A stretch of DNA of 8,829 nt from contig DHFK01000179.1 of the NCBI GenBank assembly GCA_002400365.1, positions 1 to 8,829 of the forward strand, in the 5' to 3' direction. Origin of the DNA: Anaerolineales bacterium UBA4826. GTDB lineage: Bacteria > Chloroflexota > Anaerolineae > UBA4142. The translations under genes and the position numbers were made by a program. The first letter of the stretch is position 1. The number at the start of each line of letters is the position of its first letter. Shown here one piece after another: positions 1-7,043 of the stretch. Under the pieces are notes generated by a model. The model saw only the letters and a program-made list of their open reading frames with translations, ran no database searches and had not been told where the DNA came from.

Positions 1-62
1 TCAAGGTTCTGCGGGTACGGGAGTCCGTGCGCGATGACGGTGGATTCGAGGGCGAGGATCAT
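1..62 (-). CDS. psuG: Pseudouridine-5'-phosphate glycosidase, N-terminal fragment (cut by window edge)
   Basis: Only the first 20 codons are in the window. They read M-I-L followed by ALESTVIAHGLPYP and QNL, which is the conserved opening of the PsuG/IndA family. That family cleaves pseudouridine 5'-phosphate to uracil and ribose 5-phosphate in pseudouridine salvage. The Glu of ALEST corresponds to an active-site Glu near residue 31 of the E. coli enzyme; here it is residue 6. The usual N-terminal lead-in (a short helix ending in G-K/R-P-V-V) is therefore missing. I read the frame upstream of this ATG and found neither that lead-in nor another likely start codon nearby. The ATG overlaps the stop of the preceding gene as ATGA, so translation is probably coupled. 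The family call is firm for such a short piece; whether the gene is intact cannot be judged here. Confidence 0.72.
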   Translation of the reverse strand, partial: MILALESTVIAHGLPYPQNL

Positions 63-1192
63 TTGACAACTTTCCCAAGAGATCGCAAAACTGCGACTGC
101 CTGTGCCACCACGTGAACCGGCGCCAGTTCCTGTGATTGCGTCACTGTATATTCTCGCGGTTGATGTTGCGGAAGATCCGGCAATGAGGATTCAGATTCT
201 AGCCTGACAACATTGCCCACTCGCCGAAACCTTTTCAGAATACCGCGCCGGTCTGCGATGTCAGGCAGGATGGCGGCAACGATGTGCCCATTTTGTGGCT
301 CATAGATTCCGACTTGAGATTTCCTGAGAATCACCAGATTCTTGTCTTGAATCGGCACCGGTCGGGCGCGATCCATGCTCCGCCCCCGCACCCGCGCTAC
401 GACATACTGGTAGTTGGGGAAGATGTTCAGATACGTTGTGCCATCCAAGTTCACTGGCAGGAATTGTTGATCGCCCACCAGAACCGCTGAGCCTACCCTA
501 ATTACTCCAATGCAAGTGTCTTCGCCTACTGCGATTGGTTCCCCTGCCGCAAGTTCTGCCTCCATGATCGGAATTTCTATGAATCCCTCCTCTTCCCAGA
601 TGCGCTGACTACCGTTGGCGACACCCGTGAATGCCGCAGCCGTTTGGCTTTTGTTCTTCTGCTTGCCCTGGCGCGCCAGCCATCCGCTAAAGTCGTGGGC
701 TACCCTGCGGACTGCATCGGCTGCCTGCGAAGCCAGAGTATCGTTTCTTTGTCCAAGCAGTTTGGCGGCATTCTGGTACGACTCGATCGCTTCCTCCCAC
801 TTGTTCTTGTCCATCCTGACACACTGGCTTTCCCGCAAGCGTCCCAGCGTGAGCCAAACCACTCCCTCGTTGTGCTCCGCGTTCGCATCCAGATAGGTGT
901 GAAACAGGCGAGCGCTTGCGCGGTAATGGTCGGCGGCAGTTTCGCAGTCGTTTCCTCGTCCGCCCAACGCAAAATACACAGAGCCGAGCAGGAACGATGC
1001 GATACCCTGGACGTAGGTATCCCCGGCACCCAATCCAACCTGATAGAGTTCGCGAGAGCACCGCAACGCTTCTGAAAATTCCTTGTCACGGCAAAGCTGA
1101 AGCACCCCGGCGTACAAGTCATAGCCAAGCACGGGCTCAGGCAAGTACTGGACTGTTTGGAGGGCGTACTGGATGCGCTCGTCATCCGTCAT
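59..1192 (-). CDS. TPR-like helical protein fused to a LexA/UmuD-type S24 self-cleaving peptidase domain
   Basis: 377 residues from the ATG at 1192. An in-frame Met at 1225 would lengthen it by 11, but the inner ATG has the better ribosome site. Residues about 25-147 are helical with TPR-like periodicity (for example 108-147, ending KWEEAIESYQNAAKLL). Residues about 200-372 match the S24 peptidase fold of LexA. ELAAGEPI at 214-221 mirrors the LexA cleavage-site segment RVAAGEPL, giving a putative cut at Ala216-Gly217. GRSM at 270-273 supplies the nucleophile Ser272, ILKRF at 318-322 supplies the general base Lys320, and the C-terminus (VVAQAVAVLRSLG) matches the last LexA strand. The Ser-Lys spacing (48) exceeds the 37 of LexA/UmuD, so there are loop insertions. 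I see no helix-turn-helix, membrane segment or signal peptide, so it is probably cytoplasmic. Seen: both motifs and their order. Inferred: autocleavage triggered through the TPR part. It could instead be a pseudo-peptidase. Its partner or trigger is unknown. Confidence 0.8.
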   Translation of the reverse strand: MTDDERIQYALQTVQYLPEPVLGYDLYAGVLQLCRDKEFSEALRCSRELYQVGLGAGDTYVQGIASFLLGSVYFALGGRGNDCETAADHYRASARLFHTYLDANAEHNEGVVWLTLGRLRESQCVRMDKNKWEEAIESYQNAAKLLGQRNDTLASQAADAVRRVAHDFSGWLARQGKQKNKSQTAAAFTGVANGSQRIWEEEGFIEIPIMEAELAAGEPIAVGEDTCIGVIRVGSAVLVGDQQFLPVNLDGTTYLNIFPNYQYVVARVRGRSMDRARPVPIQDKNLVILRKSQVGIYEPQNGHIVAAILPDIADRRGILKRFRRVGNVVRLESESSLPDLPQHQPREYTVTQSQELAPVHVVAQAVAVLRSLGKVVK

Positions 1193-4100
1193 GGACCACC
1201 TCTCCGATCGCTGGTTCAGTCGCACTTTCCATTTGGGGGACTGGTTGTCCTTGATTGGCAGAGCCGTTGGGATTTTGATCGAAAGGTGCTGCCTGTCTTG
1301 GTGCAGTGGAGCCGGGTGACCGATGGTCTAAATCGGCTGGTTGACCGTACCCTTGCGTATCGCCGACAATGAAGGTCTTGGGTCCCTCCGCGGTGGAAAT
1401 CTTGTCGAGCGACTCAATCCGTTCGACAATTCTCTCGATTGCCGCTATGTAACTCTTGACGACATCCGGATAACTCTGGGCAAATTGCGGATCTCCCTGG
1501 ATCTTTTCGGTCATTAGCCGGAAAGCGCCTACTAATTGTTGGAGCAGTTCTTGCCGTGCTAGAGCTTTCTCTTGCTGGATGCGGTGGATCGCAATGGCTT
1601 GTCCTTCTCCCTTGCGCGCGGCGGCTTCTTTCTCGCCTTCAGCGCCAATAACTTGCGTCTGGCGCTCCACCTCTGCTAGCCCCTTTCGCTCCAACGCTCC
1701 TTTGGCTGCGTTGGAAATCCTGATCTCACCGATGTTGCATCCAGTCACCTCGACACCAAGAAAACCTTTGGTTTGCTGATTGAGTTTGTGCGTCAGTTCT
1801 CGGATCAGGTCTTGCCGGGCAGATCCGGCAATCGAAACAACATCTTCAAGCCTGAACTCGGCAACCACGTCGCGGAGCGTTGTTTCACTCATTGACTTGA
1901 CCACTTCCCGCCAATCGTTTCCCTTGGGCGACCAAATCTTTTCCAAGATCACTTTGGGGTCAAAGGTGTATCCCCCGCTGCGCTCGCTCCCATCGCCGCG
2001 ATCGGGGCGATGAAAGACCAACAATTCGAAACTATCCAACTCAATCTTGTCATGCGTGACCACACGCTTGGCAAGCACCGTTTCCACCCGGACGGGCAAA
2101 TAGATCGCCATGTGCACGCGCTCGAAGGGCTTGAGCCAGGTGATTCCATTGCCGACCACGCGCGTCACCCTGCCGCTCGCCATCAGCACTGCGGCATGTC
2201 CCTCTTCGACAATCAGGACGCCTGGACCGCCAAAGCGCGCCAGCGACCCCACCGGCTGAGTAGTCTGCACCTCACCTTCAGTAACAATCTGCAGGATCTT
2301 GTGCAGACCCAGCTCGATGCCAACGACCACGCCCCACGCTTCCCGAAAAGAAAAACCCTCATACTGGGAATATATCGTGCGCGCGGCAACGACGCCAGAA
2401 AGCAGAACAAGCAGAAGAACAAAAGAGCCTACCGAGACGACGCCAACTGCCGCCGCCACAAAGACCCGCGCCACTTCGTTGCCGATGAGGAATTGCGTAA
2501 TCGAGTAACTGCTCCGCCGGTTTCGCATCTCGCTGAGCCGGTTCGCCGAGGTCCATTCCTGAATCGCGCGACCAGGAGGCAATACGCCCGCCGCCAGAAT
2601 GTACCCCTCTTTGTTGATTCCTAATGCCATCGGCGTCTGCACGCCCGCCGGGAACTCGGTGAGAAGTGTATTGTCGTCCAGGTTCCACACCCGGATGATA
2701 CCCTCGCCCCCAACCGTCACCAGAGATTTACTATCCTGGCTAAACGTCATGCCTACGATATCGCTTTCCTGCTGCGGCAAGGCAATGGATTGCGTCAAGG
2801 TCAGCGCCTGCGCGTCCGCAAATTTCCACAGACGTATCGTCCGGTCCGCGCCGAACGAGGCGAGGGTCTTGCCATCGGGCGTAAAAGCCAGACCGGCGAT
2901 TCTGCTGTTATGCCCTTTCAGTTCTGCGGTCTGGGTGAAACTCGTCGAATCCCAGAGACTGAGGCGCGCGCCATCGGCGACGCGCCAAAAGCGCAGGGTG
3001 TTATTGCTGCCCGTGACAAGCGTATTACCGTCGGGCCGATACGCCAAAGCCGAAACGACATTGGCGTGCGCCTGAATTTCGAGCGGCGCGCCTTCGCCGG
3101 GTCGCCACAACCGCAATAGACCGTTTTGACTGCCTACCGCAACTACAATGCTATTCGGCACGTTCGTTGCGGCTAGAGTAGTGATGAGGTACGGTTTCCA
3201 ATTGAACTCGTATTGCATCACGCCATCCGCCGTTTTCCAAGCGCGGATATAGCCATCCCGGCTCGCCGAAACGAGATAGCCGAGGTCAGGTGTGAATGAC
3301 AAACGGGTCACCTCGTCCGCCGCACCCTCGAACACCGAAACCTGTCTCCCATCCGCGACATTCCAGGTGCGAATCGTCTTGTCCAAACTGGCAGAGGCAA
3401 TCGAGCTTCCATCGCGGCTGAATGTCCCACCCGTGATTTCGGTCCCATGTCCCTGAAGCGTGCTGACCAGCGAACAACCCGGTCGCGATTCGACGTTCCA
3501 AACCTTGAGCGAATTGTCTTTGCTGCCGGAGACAAGCCGGGTCGCGGACGAATTGAACGCCAGACTCACGATCGCGTTCGCATGTCCCCTGCACTCACCA
3601 ATCGAACCAATGGAGGGCGTTGGCGTGGTCGTCGCCGGTGGGACCGGGGTCGGCCAAGTCCTAGGCGGAGCAGCCGCCATGATCCAGAGTCGAACGACAT
3701 TGTCCGCATCGCCGGTCGCAAAGAGGGCAAGCGAGCCGTCGAGGGTCGTTGTGAACGCGGCGCGGTTGATGGCGGTAGACAAAAGGACGCCCTGTCCCAG
3801 ATACCAATCCTGGAATTGACCGGGGGCACTGATTTGCCAACGGCGCAACAATCGCTTGTTCGTAATCGAGAGCAACGAATCGCCATCCGGCATGAAACCC
3901 ACTCCGACCATCGGATCGGCGAGCGGGAGGGATTGGGCGAGCAACGCGCTGTCGCTGGTTCTCCACACGCGAATGATTTTGTCGCTGCCGGTGGTAGCCA
4001 GTTTACTGCCGTCAGGGCTGAACGCTAGACTGATGGATGCGTCGGCTTGCGCTGCCAGCGGGGACTTTGCCGACCAATCCGCCACGCGCCACAAACGTAC

Positions 4101-4751
4101 CGTTGTGTCTTCGCTACCGCTGGCGAGCCACTGTCCATCCGGGCTGAACAGCAGCGCGCGCACCGCCCCACCATGCCCGGTAAGTTGACGCACGATCAGT
4201 CGTTCGCGCACGTCCCAAATGCGAATCGCGCCATTGGTGCTGCCAAAGAGGACGAACAAGCCATCGGGGCTGTAGGCGATGCTCGTAAAATGATCCGGAA
4301 AAGCGGCGTAGGCAGTTTGATTGGCGGCTGGAAATTCCCTTTCGAGGACAAATCGCCTGTCTTCCGAAACGAACTTCCACAGGCGCACTCGATCTGATCC
4401 AGCCGAAGCAAGCTTCTCTGCCGCGGGGCTGTACACGATCGCCTTGATCTGATCGGTGTGTCCGACCAGCGGCGCGCGCAGCGGAGGTTGCTCGGAGAAC
4501 TTGATGAAGAGGATCGTCCCAAGAATCAATGCGCCGAAGGAGATCACACTCAGATAGACGCCAAAGCGCAGTGGCGGACCGTCCTTCTTCGTCTTTCGGC
4601 GCGCGTTCCAAGGAAGCAGAACGCCAAAGAGCCCCAAGTAGATATTCACTAGAACGCCGAAGACGAGCGCCGTCTCTGGCAGAGTCCTAAAGCGCAAAAA
4701 GCCAAAGAGCGCCAAGACGACGATCGGGAGGAGAAGGCACAGTTTGCGCAT
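1182..4751 (-). CDS. Giant membrane protein: WD40 propellers fused to an SPFH/band-7 domain
   Basis: 1189 residues. Three hydrophobic segments lie at about 4-19, 27-48 and 63-84, with RRKTKK between the second and third. From about 99 to 735 there are 14 WD40 units. Their strand ends are visible as VRLWKF 122, IRIWDV 176, VRLWRV 218, IRVWRT 260, LRRWQI 302, VRLWIM 353, LKVWNV 415, IRTWNV 460, IRAWKT 502, LRLWRP 546, LRFWRV 586, IRLWKF 639, IRVWNL 686 and a weak IQEWTS 730. Many are preceded by GH and SPDG. Fourteen would suit two seven-bladed propellers. A long hydrophobic segment follows (about 762-789). Then comes an SPFH domain (about 838-1015), an Ala/Glu/Gln-rich probable coiled coil (1016-1080) and a polar tail. 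SPFH proteins (stomatin, flotillin, HflK/C) oligomerise on membranes and often work with proteases. The start has GAGG 10 bases upstream. Function is unknown; scaffold or sensor is inference. The side of the membrane carrying the WD40 part is unclear, because RRKTKK suggests outside while RNRR at 743-746 argues against it. Confidence 0.85.
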   Translation of the reverse strand: MRKLCLLLPIVVLALFGFLRFRTLPETALVFGVLVNIYLGLFGVLLPWNARRKTKKDGPPLRFGVYLSVISFGALILGTILFIKFSEQPPLRAPLVGHTDQIKAIVYSPAAEKLASAGSDRVRLWKFVSEDRRFVLEREFPAANQTAYAAFPDHFTSIAYSPDGLFVLFGSTNGAIRIWDVRERLIVRQLTGHGGAVRALLFSPDGQWLASGSEDTTVRLWRVADWSAKSPLAAQADASISLAFSPDGSKLATTGSDKIIRVWRTSDSALLAQSLPLADPMVGVGFMPDGDSLLSITNKRLLRRWQISAPGQFQDWYLGQGVLLSTAINRAAFTTTLDGSLALFATGDADNVVRLWIMAAAPPRTWPTPVPPATTTPTPSIGSIGECRGHANAIVSLAFNSSATRLVSGSKDNSLKVWNVESRPGCSLVSTLQGHGTEITGGTFSRDGSSIASASLDKTIRTWNVADGRQVSVFEGAADEVTRLSFTPDLGYLVSASRDGYIRAWKTADGVMQYEFNWKPYLITTLAATNVPNSIVVAVGSQNGLLRLWRPGEGAPLEIQAHANVVSALAYRPDGNTLVTGSNNTLRFWRVADGARLSLWDSTSFTQTAELKGHNSRIAGLAFTPDGKTLASFGADRTIRLWKFADAQALTLTQSIALPQQESDIVGMTFSQDSKSLVTVGGEGIIRVWNLDDNTLLTEFPAGVQTPMALGINKEGYILAAGVLPPGRAIQEWTSANRLSEMRNRRSSYSITQFLIGNEVARVFVAAAVGVVSVGSFVLLLVLLSGVVAARTIYSQYEGFSFREAWGVVVGIELGLHKILQIVTEGEVQTTQPVGSLARFGGPGVLIVEEGHAAVLMASGRVTRVVGNGITWLKPFERVHMAIYLPVRVETVLAKRVVTHDKIELDSFELLVFHRPDRGDGSERSGGYTFDPKVILEKIWSPKGNDWREVVKSMSETTLRDVVAEFRLEDVVSIAGSARQDLIRELTHKLNQQTKGFLGVEVTGCNIGEIRISNAAKGALERKGLAEVERQTQVIGAEGEKEAAARKGEGQAIAIHRIQQEKALARQELLQQLVGAFRLMTEKIQGDPQFAQSYPDVVKSYIAAIERIVERIESLDKISTAEGPKTFIVGDTQGYGQPADLDHRSPGSTAPRQAAPFDQNPNGSANQGQPVPQMESATEPAIGEVVHDG
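1196..1205 (-). promoter_or_regulatory. Ribosome binding site that decides the start of the TPR-S24 gene
   Basis: On the minus strand GGAGAGGTGG precedes the ATG at 1192. GGAG ends 9 bases before it, and the AGGTGG part lies 3 bases before it. The site lies inside the last codons of the WD40-SPFH gene, so ribosomes finishing that gene pass over it, which fits translational coupling. It favours the ATG at 1192 over the in-frame ATG at 1225. Confidence 0.6.
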
Positions 4752-4775
4752 TGACTAGCCGCCTCGCGCAACGCA

Positions 4776-4826
4776 AAAGCACCCGCCGCCCGCGCCGATA
4801 GAGCGCGCCAAAACGGCAGGTGCTTT
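4776..4826 (-). terminator. GC-rich hairpin, possible terminator of the phn genes or leader structure of the WD40-SPFH gene
   Basis: AAAGCACC (4776-4783) pairs with GGTGCTTT (4819-4826). After one mismatch, GCCG (4785-4788) pairs with CGGC (4814-4817), and an inner CGCGC/GCGCG pair can extend the stem. Read on the minus strand, the stem ends in GGTGCTTTTGCG, so the T-run is only four bases and lies mostly inside the stem. It sits 168 bases beyond the phnE stop and 24 bases before the WD40-SPFH start codon. It may end phn transcription. If the promoter at 4959-4987 is real, it lies in the leader of the next gene and could act as an attenuator or stabiliser. Confidence 0.42.
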
Positions 4827-4958
4827 CAGAGGCAGTACCACTTTGTCACACGAGCACAAGGTGTTCACGCCGAGCCCTCCGTGTCAATCGGTGAATCAGC
4901 GATCAATCCAAAGTGTCAGATCCGCAGCCCGCGGGACAAAGACAAGACTTGCAACCGT

Positions 4959-4987
4959 AATATAACACGCGGCACGGGAATTTGCAA
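4959..4987 (-). promoter_or_regulatory. Candidate sigma70-type promoter for the WD40-SPFH / TPR-S24 / psuG genes
   Basis: On the minus strand a -35-like TTGCAA (4982-4987) is followed after exactly 17 bases by a -10-like TATATT (4959-4964). Transcription would start near 4952 and give a leader of about 200 bases before the ATG at 4751. This 243-base spacer is the only sizeable gap in the window and the natural place for a promoter. The rest of the spacer (4827-4958) shows nothing else I can support. This rests on pattern only; consensus matches of this quality also occur by chance. Confidence 0.38.
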
Positions 4988-4994
4988 GACCCGG

Positions 4995-6953
4995 CTACAC
5001 CATCCTCTCCCTGATCTTCGCGCTCGCCAAGTCCATCGCCGCGACGACGACGACGATCATCGCGACGACCGTGCCGGCTTTGTGATATTGCAACATGCCG
5101 AAATACGTGTTCAGCAACAAGCCCACGCCGCCGCCGCCGGCAAAGCCGACAATCGTCGCAATGCGGATGTTGATGTCCCATTGATAGATCAAATAGGAAA
5201 TGAACGGCGGAATGATCTGCGGCAGAATCGCATACACGATCATCTGCAAAGCATTCGCGCCAGTCGCGGCAATCGCCTCGAGAGGACCGGGATCAATGTT
5301 CTCAATCGCTTCGGAGAAGAGTTTGCCGATCAGCGCAAAGGTCGTGATGGCAAGCGCCAGCATCCCGGCGAACGGTCCGATGCCGACCCAAAAGACAAAG
5401 ATCGCGACGTACAAGAGCGCCTCGATGGAACGCAGCACGTTCAGCACGCCGCGCGCCAGATAGTACAGCACCAGCGATAGCGCATTGCCTCCCATCAGGT
5501 TGCGCGCCGCGAGAAAACTGAACGGGACCGCCACCAAGCCGCCCAGCGTCGTCGCCAAGAGCGCCTGGAAGATCGTGATGAGCATCTGCTTGAGGACGGT
5601 GTCGAGTACGTCGGGGCTGACGTCAATCGCCACAAAATCGCGCACCACCTTGACGAACGTCGGCGCTGGCTCGAACAACTTGCGCAGATCAATTTCGGCG
5701 AGTTGCCAACAGAGAATGAAAACCGCGAGACCAAGCGCCAGCCAAAAGAGCGCGCGCAGAGACGTGTAAAACGGCTTGGGCGCTTCCGCCGATACCTTGA
5801 CCTCGCCAGCCAAGATCCGCTCGCGCCATTTCGCGCTCACATAGTCCACCAGAATGATGACGATGGCGACCGCCCACAGCGCCGCCGCGTACTGCTCATA
5901 GCCCCCTTTGCGGATCGTCTCGACGACGAAAAAGCCGATGCCGCCGCCCGCCACAAAGCCGACCACCGTCGCCATACGCATGTTAATGTCCCAGCGCAAG
6001 AGCGTATAGGCGAGAAACGGCGGAACGATCTGCGGGATCACCGCGTAGCGAATGATCTGCAGCAGATTCGCACCGGTCGCCGTGATCGCTTCGATCGGAC
6101 CGGGGTCAATGTGCTCGACCTCTTCGGAGTACAACTTACCCAGCGCGGCGATCGAGTGAATCGTCAGCGCCAGCGTCCCGGCAAACGACCCCAAGCCGAC
6201 CCAGACGACGATGATGAGACCCCAGATGATCGTGTCTACGGAACGGACGATGTTCAGGAACGTCCGCATCGCGTAGTAGATGAACGTGCCGCCGGGAACG
6301 TGCGACATGATGTTGTGCGCGGCAAAGAAACTGAGCGGAATCGCAAAAATGATCGCCAGAACCGTCGCCATCAGGCCGATCGCGATCGTCTCCGCCATTT
6401 TGCCGAGCACCGGCGTCGGAACCGTGGCGCCTTTCTGCGCCAAGCCCAATTGAACCAGCAGGTCTGGCGCGGGACGATCCACGATCTTGCCGATGATGTC
6501 GCCAAAGTTCTCGCTCGGCTGCCAGGAACCGCCCGCTTGCGTAAACAGGTCGGGATAGACCAGCGCGCGAAAGACGACCTGGACATCTTTGAAACGCGTG
6601 ACCAGCCGATCCGGATTGATGTCGGTCACTTGCCAGCCGATGACGTAGACGATGACGATCGCCAGCAACAAGCCGAGCCGATTAAGAGTGGTTTGGCCGC
6701 GCGCGAGGCGATATGCGTCGAAAACGTTCCACAGCCAAAAGAGCACGAACACAAACCACAGCCAGTTGACCGTGGCTTCGATCTTGAAATTCGTGTCCGC
6801 CCAGTTGATCAGATACGCGAGGACGAGCACGCCTGCCAGGACGGCAAGACCGCGCGCGCGCTTGCGTAGATACAGTTGACCCGCGCCGGGGACGAGCAGG
6901 GAGAATACTGATGCAAGTAAAGCATTGGGGGGATGAGAAGATGATGGACTCAT
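4995..6953 (-). CDS. phnE: Phosphonate-type ABC transporter permease: two PhnE units fused, with an extra N-terminal membrane domain
   Basis: 652 residues, against about 260-280 for ordinary PhnE. Residues 10-85 form an added membrane domain with VPGAGQLYLRKRARGL (21-36) and WNVFDAYRLAR (75-85), resembling small TM2-like 'PGxGQ-Y' domains. Residues about 180-380 are a full permease unit, and about 445-650 are a second one. Each carries the coupling-loop motif that contacts the ATPase: IDPGPIEAITATGANLLQII at 282-301 and IDPGPLEAIAATGANALQMI at 553-572, an offset of 271. Each then has PQI(V/I)PPF, WDIN(M/I)R(M/I)AT and GGG(I/V)G. Single PhnE chains normally pair as homodimers or as PhnE1/PhnE2; here one chain probably forms the whole pore. 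The region 105-180 is polar, unrecognised and probably extracytoplasmic. It follows phnC by 90 bases. A start at ATG 6953 is likely, although its ribosome site is weak. Confidence 0.92.
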   Translation of the reverse strand: MSPSSSHPPNALLASVFSLLVPGAGQLYLRKRARGLAVLAGVLVLAYLINWADTNFKIEATVNWLWFVFVLFWLWNVFDAYRLARGQTTLNRLGLLLAIVIVYVIGWQVTDINPDRLVTRFKDVQVVFRALVYPDLFTQAGGSWQPSENFGDIIGKIVDRPAPDLLVQLGLAQKGATVPTPVLGKMAETIAIGLMATVLAIIFAIPLSFFAAHNIMSHVPGGTFIYYAMRTFLNIVRSVDTIIWGLIIVVWVGLGSFAGTLALTIHSIAALGKLYSEEVEHIDPGPIEAITATGANLLQIIRYAVIPQIVPPFLAYTLLRWDINMRMATVVGFVAGGGIGFFVVETIRKGGYEQYAAALWAVAIVIILVDYVSAKWRERILAGEVKVSAEAPKPFYTSLRALFWLALGLAVFILCWQLAEIDLRKLFEPAPTFVKVVRDFVAIDVSPDVLDTVLKQMLITIFQALLATTLGGLVAVPFSFLAARNLMGGNALSLVLYYLARGVLNVLRSIEALLYVAIFVFWVGIGPFAGMLALAITTFALIGKLFSEAIENIDPGPLEAIAATGANALQMIVYAILPQIIPPFISYLIYQWDINIRIATIVGFAGGGGVGLLLNTYFGMLQYHKAGTVVAMIVVVVAAMDLASAKIRERMV

Positions 6954-6960
6954 GGGATGT

Positions 6961-7042
6961 CCAATTTCCGATTTTAGATTTTCGATTTTCGATTGAATCG
7001 TCCAGTACCGCGCAATCGAAAATCGGCAATCGAAAATTGAAA
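6961..7042. repeat. AT-rich intergenic inverted repeat built of TTTTCGATT units
   Basis: The phnC-phnE spacer is filled by variants of TTTTCGATT on one side and AATCGAAAA on the other. A perfect 13-base arm, CGATTTTCGATTG (6983-6995), faces CAATCGAAAATCG (7013-7025) across a 17-base loop. Outer copies (CAATTTCCGATTTTAGATT on the left, GCAATCGAAAATTG on the right) extend the symmetry imperfectly. It does not look like the GC-rich genes around it. I believe similar sequences are scattered between genes in some Chloroflexota and other environmental bacteria, but that is recollection, not checked. It could form a hairpin in the phn transcript. Confidence 0.7.
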
Positions 7043-7043
7043 A

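Noticed and set aside
59..90. Possible frameshift joining the S24 protein's end (LRSLGKVVK) to psuG, since PsuG normally has a G-K-P-V-V lead-in before ALEST
   Set aside because: The C-terminus AQAVAVLRSLG aligns naturally with the last strand of LexA (EGLAVGVIRNG), so it belongs to the S24 domain. The spacing to ALEST would also be three residues too long.
1182..1225. Start of the TPR-S24 protein at the ATG at 1225
   Set aside because: It would give a 44-base overlap. The ATG at 1192 has GGAGAGGTGG directly upstream and the residues between (RLNQRSERWS) add no recognisable structure.
2010..2624. Plus-strand open frame of 204 codons opposite the SPFH part
   Set aside because: It lies wholly inside the clear SPFH and membrane-segment coding region, shows no domain-like pattern, and has no sign of its own ribosome site.
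4859..4887. TTGACA on the minus strand (4882-4887) as a -35 element
   Set aside because: At 17 or 18 bases downstream there is only ACACCT or CACCTT, a poor -10. The TTGCAA/TATATT pair further upstream is the better candidate.
5703..6869. Plus-strand open frame of 388 codons opposite phnE
   Set aside because: It is a shadow of the strongly conserved phnE frame. Its product is an Arg/Asp/Gln-rich string with no hydrophobic core or recognisable motif, and such mirror frames are usual opposite GC-rich genes.
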